The notes beneath the pieces are model-generated. The model was given only the letters and a program-made list of their open reading frames with translations, was not told the DNA's origin and made no database searches. 64,000 nucleotides of DNA, from positions 65,934-129,933 of the forward strand of contig MU385861.1 in NCBI GenBank assembly GCA_022497145.1. Reading direction: 5' to 3'. The DNA comes from Rostrohypoxylon terebratum. Taxonomy: Eukaryota; Ascomycota; Sordariomycetes; Xylariales; Hypoxylaceae. Each line of letters opens with the position of its first letter. Position 1 is the stretch's first letter. A program made the translations under genes and the position numbers. Below, one piece after another: positions 46,398 to 59,709 of the stretch.

Positions 46398-48539
46398 TCA
46401 TGCGCCAACGCCACCACGTCTCCGGTGCTTGCCCGGAAACTCGACGTCCGGGTGGCAGACGCGGTAGTGCCTCGTGAGAGCGTCCGCACGGCTGAAAGTC
46501 TTCTCTTCTGTGCACAGGTCACAGCGAACCTTTTGCTTGCGTGCGTTATGAATCGTGTCCTCGTGGCGCGTGAGGTCGTAGGGCCTGGAAAAGATCGTAT
46601 TGCAGGGCTTTCCCGTGCTTGGGTTGATTCTCTCGCACTTATGCGGCCCAGCCTGACTGTTGAGTAAGTTGGTTGGTACGCCGCCTGACGTTGTCGGAGA
46701 CGGCCTGACGTGGCTCAGAGCGTTTGCCTGACGATGTCCCTCGCGCTTGTGCTTTTGTAATAGTGCTGGCGTCTCAAACCGTAGTGTACATCCGTGATAC
46801 GTGCAAGTGTAAGTACCTCCATCCGCATTAGCCCCTGCCGGCTTTTGGCTTGGTACCTCGCCACCTTCCGATTTGCTCGCATCGGCCGAGCTAACCCTAG
46901 AGTATGCCGAGGTTGTTGGCGTCGAGCGCTGCTGATGTTGTTGGTGCGCGATGAAGGGGTACTGATGCGGTAATGGCATCGAGAAGTTGAATTCGCTGTT
47001 CATCGATGTCGACGCTGCCGATTGGAAGGACGGGCTTGAATGTTGGGAGATATTCCGGGAGTTCATATTCACGGTGTCGTTTCTTGTTGGCTCCATGCTA
47101 TAGTTCTGGGATTCTTGAGAAGGGAATAGAGGCATATTAGAACCATCGTCTGACTCATTGAAGTCAAGTAGTGCATCCTTTGGCGATATGGTGTTTGGTG
47201 TACCTTGCTGCTGCGTAGAGTTGCGCGCAAGTTGTTGTTGTAGTTCCTTTGCTTCTCGCTCTGCCTTTCGCTGTTGGTGCATCTGTCGAGCCGAACCAAG
47301 TCGCATTTGTTCCATGCCCACCTGAGGAAAGTCGTTGATAGTGGAGGCATATGGGGATCCCTGGCGGAAGGGCGACTGGTCATCCCGCGAGGGGTTCGAT
47401 ATAGGCGACTGGACAGCGCTCAAGTGTTGACTGTTGGCAGCTTGAAGTCTTTGGGCGAACAACTCGTTGCTTGGCGACATGGCTATTTGCGTCTGGGGTG
47501 GTGGAGACGCTGACGTTATAGTGAAGTTGGGATTGAATAATTCGTCGTTGTATATATCGGTCATAGTGCGATCTAGCTTGGGGACATGGTTGTTGTTGTA
47601 AACTGTATCGTCGAAAAGGTGTAAGTAGTTTTCAAAGTCATCGAAATCATTCTCGTATAGAAAATGCTTTGTAAAAGAGGAGGCCTCACCATTCCTTGGT
47701 CTTCGACAGTCATCCTCGGTCTCGTGGAACGAGGGAGTAGCGGGTGAGTCACCGCCTACAACAGAGCTCGCCACCGACACAGGATGAGATCTTGTAGATC
47801 CACCGCTAATCGACAACTCAGGTGCCGGAGCTAAGCCTCGGTCGCCTCTTAACTTATGTTGTTGATTCGTCGTCAAGTTTGGTAGGACGTCAGCCGAGGC
47901 TACTTCGCACGGTATGTGTTGACCATTCACAGCGTCGCGGCCGTTATGTCGGGTATGGCTATTGGCATTAGTAACGCTGTCGCGGTGGTTGTAAGTAGGC
48001 ATGGCGTTAGCGTAGAAGGTAGTGTCGGCCATAGGCATCGACTTTCCCAAGTTATAGGCGTAACTGTTGTCGCCACTGGCCATGTCGTGATACGAATCAT
48101 TGCTAGACTCTGTAATGGCTATGTGAGGGTTCGATGTATTGCCATTGTACGGCGACGCCGGACCATTGGAACCTAGCGATGAGAGAGAGGATTCGCGTTG
48201 ATGGCTGAACCGATGTGCAGCCCTTGGAGTCTGTTGGTTACCGTGAAGCATCCAGGAATCCGACGGCATCAAGTCGGGAACTTGGCTGAGACTCTGACTG
48301 TTGTTCCCCCCTTCAAATCCCGACTGCGACGGCGTCGCGGGCGTTCTGTATCGTTGAGTGGCGGCGATGGCGGCGGCGGCAGTGTCTAAGTTCGAGAGCG
48401 GCGTTGAAGAATGAAACCCGTTATTCCTTCCCGGTATTATATTTGTGTTCGAGTTGCCTTCGAGAGGCTGCTGAGCAAAGAACTGGAAAGGTTGGTGATT
48501 CCTCGATGAATAGCTATTGTGATCGAGCATCTGCATCAT
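46398..48539 (-). CDS. C2H2 zinc-finger transcription factor, Rpn4-like
   Basis: A single exon of 713 codons. The first about 570 residues are disordered and rich in Asn, Gln and Ser, with an acidic block (YENDFDDFENYLHLFDD, about residues 290-310) that could be an activation region or degron. Three zinc fingers end the protein: CTYHGCTLRFETPALLQKH (about 579-602), CERINPSTGKPCNTIFSRPY then DLTRHEDTIH (about 635-664), and CDLCTEEKTFSRADALTRHY ending in CH (about 673-695). The INPxTGxPCN-FSRPYDLTRH finger resembles that of yeast Rpn4, which drives proteasome genes; homology by this motif is my inference from memory. ATG 48539 has ATG ATG CAG ATG, so the start could shift by one or three codons. 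An intron-free long gene with a long upstream region fits a regulator. Confidence 0.86.
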   Translation of the reverse strand: MMQMLDHNSYSSRNHQPFQFFAQQPLEGNSNTNIIPGRNNGFHSSTPLSNLDTAAAAIAATQRYRTPATPSQSGFEGGNNSQSLSQVPDLMPSDSWMLHGNQQTPRAAHRFSHQRESSLSSLGSNGPASPYNGNTSNPHIAITESSNDSYHDMASGDNSYAYNLGKSMPMADTTFYANAMPTYNHRDSVTNANSHTRHNGRDAVNGQHIPCEVASADVLPNLTTNQQHKLRGDRGLAPAPELSISGGSTRSHPVSVASSVVGGDSPATPSFHETEDDCRRPRNGEASSFTKHFLYENDFDDFENYLHLFDDTVYNNNHVPKLDRTMTDIYNDELFNPNFTITSASPPPQTQIAMSPSNELFAQRLQAANSQHLSAVQSPISNPSRDDQSPFRQGSPYASTINDFPQVGMEQMRLGSARQMHQQRKAEREAKELQQQLARNSTQQQGTPNTISPKDALLDFNESDDGSNMPLFPSQESQNYSMEPTRNDTVNMNSRNISQHSSPSFQSAASTSMNSEFNFSMPLPHQYPFIAHQQHQQRSTPTTSAYSRVSSADASKSEGGEVPSQKPAGANADGGTYTCTYHGCTLRFETPALLQKHKREGHRQANALSHVRPSPTTSGGVPTNLLNSQAGPHKCERINPSTGKPCNTIFSRPYDLTRHEDTIHNARKQKVRCDLCTEEKTFSRADALTRHYRVCHPDVEFPGKHRRRGGVGA

Positions 48540-50199
48540 ATTGTGTAGCGATGCGATGGTAAGGATGGTCGGATAGAAGTCGGAAGGTATTTGTGCTTGT
48601 GTTTTCGTAAGTATTGTTAGATATAAGGAAGATATTTGATGTATTGGGTTGTTAAGATCAAATAACGAATATCTAGGTAGTGAATATTCTTAGATTGTAG
48701 AGTGTGGGGTGGAAGATGAGGGAGTGGCGACTATGATGAATTTATAAGTAAGGTAGACCACAGGCAGGTATCGAATTGATAATGACCAGGGTGAGGGTAC
48801 TGACAGGGGTTCTGAGGTATAGGAGTACTTAGATACTTGAGTACGTACCTACTACCTAGTACTAAGTAGTACAATAAAGGGCTTGCCCAATTCCGAGGAA
48901 ACTTTGACAAAGTGCCTAGGGGAACCTTAACAGACTCCAGAGGACAGACTCCAGAGGAGCCTCTAGTAACCTTATCTGGTATCAGCGACTCGGGTCCGGA
49001 TTCCGCCGGTCAAGTCACCAATTGAGAAAGAGCTCCAGAGACTATTCTTTTATGAATCGGAGTCCAGGCGCTCCGTCTCTTATTCTTCTCTTTCTTTCCC
49101 TCTTAAATCGAATGAGTAATAGTCAGGTGAATAATGATGATGGCTTGATAATGAAGCGCGGGGGTCATGTGGCCCAACCAAAGTTAAAGTTGTCAACTTG
49201 ACTATACGCGGCTTTGTCTTCGGTTCGCTTGCCCGGTCCAGCCTTTGGCGTGCTGTCTCGTATTACCGACTAGGTAGATAATATTTCCAATGTTCGCTTT
49301 CTAGTCGATTATCTTGTCGGAGTTGTGTCGGCGTATTTTTTTAATTGCGATGAGTCTTGCTGTGTTGCTGTGTTGTTGTGTGTATTGACTGTCTCTTGAG
49401 TTGAGCGGGTGAAGCAAAATTAAGACGGTGATTGATGATATTTATTGTTCCATCAGGTAGTATATACGCAGTAGCATCTCCGACATAATACATGCATGCA
49501 ACGTGAGGTAACATCTATAGTATAATGAAATCAAATTATTCATCGCCAGTAATTCATCCATTCAGTAGTGCTATGTAATTCAAGTTGATCCATGGAGATG
49601 TAGATGTACATGTGCGTTAATGCCGATTTGACCATAATGGAAAGTTGAGTAAACGATTTGAAAATCGAGGGTGAAAATGTACCTGATTACAGATTTGGAG
49701 TACTATTCGCATGGGCACGCCCTGGCCGGTGCATCGAAATGACGTAACTTGATGGTATACCTAGGTACAAAGCACTATGTAACGTAGATACACAGGCTGA
49801 CGGGTTGCAGGCTTAGGTGGACAGGGGTTGGGTCTGGTTCTGAATCAAGATGGGTGTAGTGGGTCGATCGTAAGTAGCGTAGTAGCGTAGCAGGGGAGGG
49901 TCGCACAGCATCGACATCCTTCGAGATTTTCTCTTCCTAATTATTTCTTTTACTTTTTTCCGTCTGTCTCCGCTTAGACTTTGCATCACTATTCCCCGTA
50001 TAGGTCTACTCTCTTCCAAGTTCTATTAAGATCCGATTCTTGTCCGACGTACCTAGTTATTAGTCATCGGTCTATTTCAATACGTATACCTATTCTTCGC
50101 GTACCTAGGTATACTTCTCCGACGTATATCCGCGGAAGTGCGCATCTAAATCAATGCACTGCCACTTCTAGAAGAGAGAGAAGAATACAAGCCACAACT
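48540..50199. promoter_or_regulatory. Upstream region of the C2H2 factor
   Basis: This is presumably promoter and leader on the minus strand. CTAGGTA words occur at 48850-48870 and 49758. No gene is supported; the minus frame at 49813-50019 is domain-free. Confidence 0.4.
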
Positions 50200-50540
50200 A
50201 TGCAGCAGGTGAAAAAAGTTCGAGACCTAAAAGTTGAGCAGGACATTTCCGGTCTTGGCAATTGGTACCGACAAGAATCAATTGATGCGCATCGTGCAGA
50301 GGTAATGGGAGGTAATGGGAAGTACTAGACCTACTAAACGTAGGTAGTCATCGTTAATTTCAGCGCACATTACGAGGCTACAACGATGACTGGCATGAAG
50401 AGATGCATTCATCAACACGTGTGAGATCTAGTCACATGTCAGGTACCAGTCGGATCACTTTCTCGTGGTGGTCGGATCATTATCGTCCCACAGTCACCAA
50501 CACCAACACCAATACCAACATTAATCATAAACTCTCATGA
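50200..50540 (+). CDS. Candidate small two-exon gene, unknown product
   Basis: ATG at 50200 opens exon 1 (50200-50301), which begins MQQVKKVRDLKVEQDISGLG and ends HRAE. A 62-bp intron follows, with donor GTAATG, CTAAAC branch-like site near 50332 and acceptor TTTCAG (50363). Exon 2 (50364-50540) keeps the frame to a TGA, giving 92 residues. The intron length and signals match neighbouring genes, and both exons are polar and protein-like (GNWYRQESIDAHRAE, RTLRGYNDDWHEEMH). The end is a CACCAA microrepeat read as Thr-Asn. No family is recognised. The leader has pyrimidine-rich stretches. It may be chance. Confidence 0.35.
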
Positions 50541-53500
50541 ACTATACTAGAACATACTATAGGTTAGTACGGTCTAGGTTGAGAGAAAAAGACTCATCTA
50601 CTACGGCATCTGTAGAATATACCAGCATGCATGTTACTAATATGCCTCGGGATAAACTATATCACGGAGCAACATCTTCGTCAATGGATCCGTCGGTGCT
50701 TTTTTTTTCACTTCGGGGAAGGTGAATGGATTTAGCGATGCGGCCGTAAGGACGCGAATAATCCATAGAAACCCGCAGTACCGAGGGATGCGGCGATAGC
50801 GATGCGACAAGTTGGCAATTCCAATTCCAATTAAACAACCTTCGGCTTTACGGTCATGCAATGCAATCACATCATAATCCCTTATTCACTAACCTCCTAA
50901 CATTTTTACTAGGACTCAGAGACTCGAATTATAAATCAGTATTCCGCGGGGAATTGAAAGGTCCCCGGAAACGAAGGGCATCCGTCCATCCGTGAGACAT
51001 TCGGCATTGGGGGACCAAGATGCGAGGGATGCGACTTGGCCTTATTCAGCCCTACATGGAACCTTGGAATGGAATCATCGGCCTGGTTTTCGGACCAGGC
51101 GTCTGCAAGTCTCAACGAGTCTCAATGCAACCCGACAAGCCCGAAATCTCTGACTGCTTCGGCTACGGCCAATTACTATTATACCACTACCGAACATAAT
51201 GTTGAGGACGAAGGGATGATGACCTGACAAATTTCATCGTGGGTGGTGACATGCAGGTTCTATGCAGGATCAACGTCGCGGCGTATTTTGATTCGGTTTC
51301 ACAGCGCAGACCCCGATCCCGGGGATCACGGACTGGACACCCCACGTGACATTCAAAGCCCGTTTCTTCACTCACGTTGGCTGGTTGGCTGGTTGGATGC
51401 ATTGAATGACCTGAAGGAAAATTTTTATCCTTCCAAATATTCGAATGTTACTACCTGAATACTAGGTACATTCAGCAGGTGGATGTATACAATGCTAGCC
51501 TACATGCAACCAACTTGGGTCAAGTTCGGAACAAAAAGCCAGTGGTGTTGGCCGTTTCTAGGGCTAGATCTTCGGTCGCGATTTTTTACTCGGTCTGGAT
51601 TCAAGGTTTGGTTGTCCTTTGGCCGATAGTTGTTGGCTCTTGTTGGGAAGGATAAAAGTCCCGGGGATCTGGAACCGGCAGATGAGAAACAAAAATTTGT
51701 CTGGACCCTTCCGCTTAGGAATAATTAGGAAACAATGCCGTGGAACATTCTACTATGTACCTACCCAGACTACCCTACGGCGCTCGAGAGCATCTGGACA
51801 GGGATCGACGCAGGGAAAAAGTGGCTGTGCAGCTTCTACTTTACGCGCTTAGGTACCTTGCATATCGGTTATCCCGGTAGCTTGCTTCCTCTCGCTAGCG
51901 ACCGCCCGCTACGTCCATAGGGCTCTCCTTTTCTCTCTCTCTCTCTCTCAAAAAAGACTCACAGGAAGTACATACCTAGTAGGTCTATTGGATTGTGTTG
52001 TTGGATACTGGGTATACCTACCTACGTAGTAGTCACGACAACCCAATCAGGAATAATGATTGACAGGCACCAGGAGGCCGCCCGCTTTCATACCGAGTCA
52101 AAGTCAATCACGCAGACACGCAGACACGCATCACACTCGGTGATGATTCATTCTCGACATCGGCTATAATCGCTTTCGATCTCGCTTATCTCCACGTATT
52201 GCCGACTTCGTCACACTACCCAGCAGATCAGGACCCAAGCATTAGGGTCTTTCGGCACAAGTAGTGTACTTAGGTAGTCATTCAGGGGTATAGGCGCGCA
52301 CAGCCCTCCCGTTCCAAGCCGATAGTGCTGACGAGACACGAGTTTTTTGGGATATGGGGAAGTTCAAAATGCGGTTCCGGTTTTCAAATGCCATCATCTT
52401 TCATGTTGTGTATCCAGTCTATACTGCATCTATGTACTGCATCTGCTACGGCTGATGCTACATTCAGCTGCCAATTTTTTTTCCTTCTGCAAACGCCAAA
52501 ATTTTCATGGCCTCCACGTGGGACTGTTGCTCGCTTCAACCGAAATTGTTTCCCTAAGAGTAGGGAACACAAAGTTCAAGACAGAGTTACGTTGCATGTT
52601 ACACCTCGACACATAAGTTCACTAATACCTCTAAGCCGTATAGGTAATGCACTGGTCTTCCCTGGATAGCTGAAAGCAGTAATTCGTGTCACTATTGTGC
52701 ATCGGCCGGCCCCGGGTCGGTGGCTTCGACCGTCCACAGGTAATACGGATGAAGGCCCATTCTAGACTAGCGCCTTTACACAGACTGACAGATAAGTCTT
52801 ATTAGTTATTATTCAGTGTTCTTTTTTTTAATCGCTTTTTTCCACCCCGCGTAACCACGTTTCTTAGCGCGCACACACCACGAAACAGGGCTGCAGAGTG
52901 CCGGTACCTGACTTGTTCGAGAGCTCAGCCACACGTCAATGGCGTCCCCAGATCTAGAAATCGTAGAGACAATCTCCACGGCGGTTGGATAAAAACCGAT
53001 ACCGAGCAAAAGGTCTAAAAAGCTTTGCCGATGCGTGCGCCCCGCAGATGCATAAACGGCGCCTAACATCAAATAATAAACGTACATGCCTGGCCAGTGC
53101 GGTTCCGCCATCGCAGCCACGAATTTCCATTTTACCTCCAAGGACCAAGGTTATCGATGTGGTCAATCGTTACAACTTACTAGGTACAATGTTAGGTATC
53201 CACTAGGTACATCCACTCCCTACGATGGAGCGTTACACAAATATTCGTACATCCAGATAATTTGGTCTAGAAGGCAAGTTGGGCAGTTCAATATCCACAT
53301 GTTGGTTGACAATGGTATAGCCTCGCCTTGAACACGAACAAGATTGCTCAATATCAGCTCCGATACCCAACCGAGGTAACTTTGATTCACGGTACCATGG
53401 TCTTGGTATCTCTTGACCCCCTTTTCTGAGAACGATGAATGCCCGATATTGGAGACACCCAGGCTAGACCTGCACAGAAGGTTGCATCGTGTTCGAACAG

Positions 53501-55538
53501 CCATTCGTGTTCCTCTATGCTGTAGTGTATGTTGGAATTTTCCTCGCCAGGCTGACCAACATCAATGTGTTGGTCTCACTGGGTACTTGGGCACAACATG
53601 TAGTTCACGGCCTTCCCGTATAGGTCCATATCTCCCGGTCACACAGCTCACACTCCACGACACATTACGATTCGGAAATTAACAACTCATCGTCGCGTAC
53701 ATCGACGGCAAACCGCAGCATAATATGATCACGTGCGCCTTAGATTCCAGGTCCACTGACCAAGATGCTTATTGCGTATTAGGTGATGATCGAACGGTTG
53801 GACAAGAAAAACCTTGGAGGGAACTGATGGAAAATAATGAATTTATACATCAAATTAATATACAGCTAATGAGTTGGGTGATTAAGTCCATACTAAACCT
53901 AACTTGGACGAAATTGATTGACACTGCCATATTTAGACGCGACCAACCTAAACTATAATTGGACACAGCACGCGCATTTTCGCGTCAAAATGGTGTAAAA
54001 ATGCCACCAATTTCATCAGATTTTACAATCAGCCGTGGCGTCACCCCCACGTGCCGCGGCGCATAATAACCCAGCCATTGGAACCGACGTTTCTTTCTTT
54101 CTTTCTCTTTCTCTTTTGTTTTGACCTTTTTTCTCCCTTTTTTTTCCAGTTTTTATTTTCTCTTTCTCTTTCTTTCTTTCTTTGTGGGGCAAGAAGTCTT
54201 GCGTCGCTACGCTATTGTGGCTGGTGATAGGTAAAGGGGTGTCGCGTCACCTATGGTCAATTTGACGTCATGCAATCTAGTTGAGGCGGCTATGACGATG
54301 CAGCGATTTCCACTGATTGGACTTGCATCGGTAGTAGGCTGCGTTTTGAGGCGAAAGCAGGTTTGTATGGTCGGGGATCCGGACCATTCAGCGGGCGATC
54401 TTGGACCCGCCCCGCCGACTTATCGGATCAGCCGGTCGGCAGTGGCTTGTCCACCCCGGAACGCCACACTCAGCCCTGGCTGCCCTGGGGCCGACAATCA
54501 ACCGACCGTACCGGTGAGGGTGTGACGTGGTTGGTTAAGGCATCACGTCTACCTCGTCGGTATACGATCACAGCCGGTTTAGTATATTGCGTGCATACGT
54601 GGTGCCGTCATAGGGGCAGAATTTGTCGAGGCGGCTGCTTGTCTGAAACTGCGGCTTGATCGCTTCGTTGGTGGATCCTAGTACCTCATGTGATCGATAC
54701 TCCAAGGTTTGGGACTGGTATGCTCGCCACGCTAATCAGAAATGAGGCTTCACGGTAGTCTCTCCATTTGCCACGGGATGAGTCCGTATACTTAGGGGCT
54801 ATTACTACGTGCTTTGATCGGGAATAAGGCGTGCTACGTTATACCCTGCAATCGGTTGATTTGGAATTCCTTTGGTATCTTGTAATTGTAGAACTGATAG
54901 GCAGCGACTTGCCGTTGTCCGTGATTCCGTACCTCCGAGAGGCGATAACTCTTGTGATTATATGTTCATGTATTAGGCATCGGCCACGTACTCTGTGACT
55001 TAGTAAGGGGTCCAGGAGAAGGGGGCGACATGATCATCTTTGACAGAACTTCGTCCAGGGGTCAATTGAATCTATTTTGGAGAAAGGCAATGTCTCGGTA
55101 TCCAGGAGAAGATCTATGTCGGTGTGAGTCACTGGATGACAGCATGTATAGACCGCACCACATGTGACCATGTGGTGTAGGTTAACTGCCTGATACCGAC
55201 CGTTATCGTTGTGAGGGTAGGTCTACACAAGCTTCTCATCTGGCTAAAATTCACCATGCCCTTAAAGGCAATAGAACAATTTAGGATTCGTCTAATTACC
55301 AGTAGCGTAAGTGTATCATATAAGACGAGAGGAATTGTTTTCCCGTGTAATGTGTTTTGCCCTATGCAGGTCAGGTTTAAAATCATAAGGCAACCATGAA
55401 TGTGCCGGGATGCGTCAATCGACAAAATCCACTTCGTAGTCTACTCGGGATCATTAGTGTTGTACTTTTAAGGTATAAGCTAAGTTAGATAATTTTGTGT
55501 TTTGATAGTGGTGATCTCTAATGTCACACGGGGATTGG
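50541..55538. other. Gene-poor region with interrupted frames and microsatellites
   Basis: No complete gene is supported over 5 kb. A CT dinucleotide run lies at 51931-51949. CACGCAGA repeats lie near 52110-52128. CTTT/TTTC pyrimidine tracts at 54090-54184 look like a fungal promoter or decayed one. A 110-codon minus frame at 52809-53141 has a hydrophobic centre (MYVYYLMLGAVYASAG) but no known domain. A GC-rich island at 54360-54530 carries CGG/CCG words without a gene. Confidence 0.45.
54090..54184. repeat. Pyrimidine-rich TTTC/CTTT tract
   Basis: TTTC repeats flank a T-rich core on the plus strand. Such tracts often precede fungal start sites, but no gene follows convincingly. Confidence 0.7.
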
Positions 55539-55855
55539 ATGCCAAGATACAGTTGGTAGCCAGGTCGCATACAGGTCAGGCAGAAATCCTGCAAAGAGGC
55601 TATCATCACTTATTATTGGAAGCTGTTGGTCAGATGAACAAGATTGAACCAAACCCAACACACTCGTATTCGGGTGATGGGTGCTTAGCATATACATTGT
55701 ACTTAGATACGTATTAGATTGCACTTACGATCTCAGGCATAAATAGGTCAGTAAGATTCCCACTCTGAGGAAGAGAAGAATCAAGGACCTTAGCACCTTT
55801 GAGAATTATTATTGAATTGATACTATATCCAAGCCCTACACAGCCCTTGTCACAT
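55539..55855 (+). repeat. Dispersed repeat, copy B
   Basis: This is the partner of copy A at 5885-6179, in the same orientation and 49.7 kb away. It begins near GGATGCCAAGATACAG and ends with ACAGCCCTTGTCACAT. Compared with A it shows mostly transitions and a few short indels, one of which shifts the reading frame. It stands in gene-poor, AT-rich DNA. Confidence 0.8.
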
Positions 55856-57621
55856 CTAACATGTTAATTAATTTCTACGTTGACTGCTACAAGGGCATGG
55901 CGAATTGTAGTAAAATAAACCGAACTTTCAAAAGTATGAGACGTAGACTATAAAACTTGCTTGGTGAGATATATAGTATCCTAATCTGCGTTGTTCTCAT
56001 GTTTAATGTTGTGTGGAAGATACTCATTGGTGATAACTTGGTGGATTGGGATAGTTTTATTGTGGGATAATTATGAACTACATTTTCAAAAATACCTGCA
56101 CAACACAATATAAATCTATAATCCTACAGTTATCACGGAGTGTGGTAAGCTGTTCAAAGGTATATATATAATTGGAATGATAGTATCTTTAAGTATCGGG
56201 ATGAAATGTCAAATTTTCAATGTGGTCGTTAACTGTATTAGTTAATACAAATTAAGCTTGGTCAAAAACCTCCAAATATCTAAACAATAATGATAAAACT
56301 TTATGCGCTAAAACAAGATCAATATATCCATAGTAAAAATACCCAGATAGATGAAAATAAGCATCTGATATAAGTTACTTTAACATAGTTCATGTTGACA
56401 GGTTTTTGCAATGGTGTTGGTGGTGAATGCTAAGACAACATGGAATAAACACCGATGATATCGAAATATCACACTGACGGCCGCACACCTACTACATAAG
56501 TACAAGGAAACACTCATGGGGCAAATAAGAAGATCTGGATCTCTGTTAATATAGATACGGGACTCCAAAATCAATACGAATCCCCTAAGATGGCTAGAAA
56601 CAAGGTAGCCACGGCTTCTCTAATATCAAACCCATACTTGCTACATCAAACTGAACTACTCATAGTCCATCGTGATTTAGTAAAAAGGCAGCCATTCCAT
56701 AACGACGACGTATTGAATGCCAGGAGACAAGATTTAGTCATGATAAATTGTAGGTTGTGGGTAATCTGTGGATTCCTGCTGCCGCAAGCTTAAAACCATC
56801 TTCTCGGATAAGTCCATATTAAATGATACTACCACAAACCAAGGTGTGATGTAACCGCCTTATACAACTCGACCAATCGAACCAATATTCCAATAATATA
56901 TGCAAACATGGGAATATCGTTTCCGTGCCGCTACGTAACATCATCCAACGCGGGATAGAACATACACCCGAATCTCCTTCAATCTACGAATGACCCATGT
57001 TCTGGTGATCATGGGTTTGTGTCAGGGATCATAAGACTCGATAAGATGAGTCAAGCGCAGGCTAGGCAACCCAGAAATAGTCATCGGGAACGTGGTGTCG
57101 GTATTCATTTATCTTGTAAACTAAAGTATGTCACTGAAAATATCTAGTCCGAGAAGGACGAGGCACATTGTGTGGCACTAAGATTCAAGGTGGCTGCCGA
57201 GTCACGCAACTTAAAGCATCACAAGTAACGGCAGTGACTCATCAATCAAGCTAAACACCAGTGAGCGCAAGGCACCAGACAGCACAGGCAGACACCACAA
57301 GGCAAGACTAAGATGGATAAGACGGAGTTTACAATGTCCCGAGAACGGAAGCGCGCGACGCGTCATGAGATAGCCCAGATACACGAAACAGTCACGAGAG
57401 TAGATAGAGGAAGCCTTCATGTGTTCATAGAATCGATTATGCCTCAACGGGTCAATCCATGCTAGACCCCCTTAAACCCGTATGGTACAGTGAACACCCA
57501 AAACGCAGACCCAATCCATGACCATCGTACCAGCCACTGCAAGTTGTTTGTGGCTATTCGCGAGAAAAATGACTTTCGTAACAGACGTGAACTCCCTTCC
57601 CAGAAACCGAAACCAGATAGT
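55856..57621. other. AT-rich intergenic region, nothing supported
   Basis: By eye this is the most AT-rich part of the window, with many TATA/ATAT words and only short frames. The last about 150 bases are the 3' flank of histone H4. Composition would fit repeat-induced mutation, but that was not computed. Confidence 0.4.
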
Positions 57622-58092
<471 letters not shown>

Positions 58093-59709
58093 CTTGAATG
58101 ATGTTTTAAGAAGTTGTAGATGATAGTTTGTTTGGGTAGCTTGATGCTAATTGTAATTGGCACGGATGAGGCTGAGAAGTAAGCGGGATATTTTGAAGTT
58201 GGAAGGTTGAAGACGTGGGGAAGTCTGGTGGTTTTAAATAAAGAAAGGCAGATGGCATTAGTGCAGAATCAGATCAGCCCTGGTGGGTCAATCGACGTGA
58301 ACTGCGTGCCTGATCAGCCCCGAGAAAAAAATAAAGATACCCTGTCAAGCCAATAGAAAAAAAGAAGATAAGCGCACGGGAGGGCAGTTACACCAAGTCT
58401 ATAGATACCGTGCTATACCCCTTTTAGCCAGTTTTTGCAAAACCTTAAGTCAGAATGCACCAATCATTAATTCACATTCTCACCAGTTTTGGAATTTACG
58501 CCTAATTGTTGGACAAAAAAAAAACAGTAGCAATGTACGTGCATACCACCAACCGCCCTTGCACCTTTTAATTGACCACAGTTCATTTTTCATGTATGTC
58601 GCCACAAGGAAACAGCTTCGGTACACGTCTACTATTAGTTAGGTAATAATCTGGGGAATCATTGCATACACTATGTCACCAATTATTAAATGGGAATTCG
58701 CGATGGAATTTAACACGCGACGCGCTTGCTTCTTCTATTGAATTTGATGCACCGACTATGCAGGTCCCTTAGAGTATGGATACTACCTAGGACCTAGGTA
58801 CTTACCCACATTACCAGGTGACTGGTTAAACTAAACCAACTGCTATGAACGATGTCATCAATGATGGGCCAATAGTTTAACAAAGTTACTTGAGTTGAGT
58901 ATCAAGTAAAAGTAAATAGGCATATGTACATGAGATGATTTAAATGACAGTATATTTGGTGTTTCCTTGCCTAAGTATCTACGTACCCGAGTTGCAGTTT
59001 CCATTTTTCAATAATAGTGACTGCCAAACTGCCGCAATGTATTGTACCTAAGTACCTATCTGAGTAGGCAGTTGCACTATGATCAAATGACTTATCGGTC
59101 GCAATGTCCGGCGCCTAAGCAGCTAGGTAATAGGTGCACAGCAGAGTTCAGACAGGTATGTAGGTACGTACTTTCACAGTAATTGCGCATATACTCTTTT
59201 TCTTGATTTAGATGATCGAAAGGTACGAATAAGGTAAAGTGTCTTATTTTATGGGTAGGGGCAGGTTGATGCACCCAATCAGAAATTAGAACAGTTTTTT
59301 ATGGCAACTAAGCCTGCGAATTTCCCACCTAAAACCAAAGCATTTTTTAACAGCAAAACGCACCCCTGTCTCCCCTCGAAAAAATAATCATTAACACAAC
59401 CTAAAGCAGGAGCGCTTTTTGAATTTTCTGATCCTGCACCGCGCACTACGCACTGCGCATTGACCATTTCCGCCATTTCCAGCTGGTCTTAGGCAGCTAC
59501 CGCCCTTTGCACGTAATCAGCCAGCCCCAAAACTTACAACGCAAGATTATTTATACCTGTCCCCCACCCCTCCTCCAATCCTTCTTCTTTTCATCATTCT
59601 CAACCCACAACAACTTATCTCGCCTTACCTTTCCCATCAAACAATCCATCAACAACACCACTTTCCATCAACTTTTCCATCATCAAACAACACATTACCA
59701 TCCTCTACA
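58093..59709. promoter_or_regulatory. Divergent H4-H3 histone promoter region
   Basis: This 1,617-bp spacer separates the two start codons. TATA-like elements stand at similar distances from each gene: TATTTAAA (minus, 58231-58240) and ATTATTTATA (plus, 59546-59555). Both leaders are CT/CA-rich. A CCTAGGACCTAGGTAC cluster lies at 58786-58801. No gene is seen inside. Confidence 0.6.

Noticed and set aside
51014..51200. Short plus-strand frame starting MRGMRLGLIQPY
   Set aside because: About 59 codons, no splice signals and no recognisable family.
54253..54659. Two overlapping frames in a GC-rich island after a pyrimidine tract
   Set aside because: No domain, no introns that join them, and no conserved start context; promoter-like tract alone is not enough.
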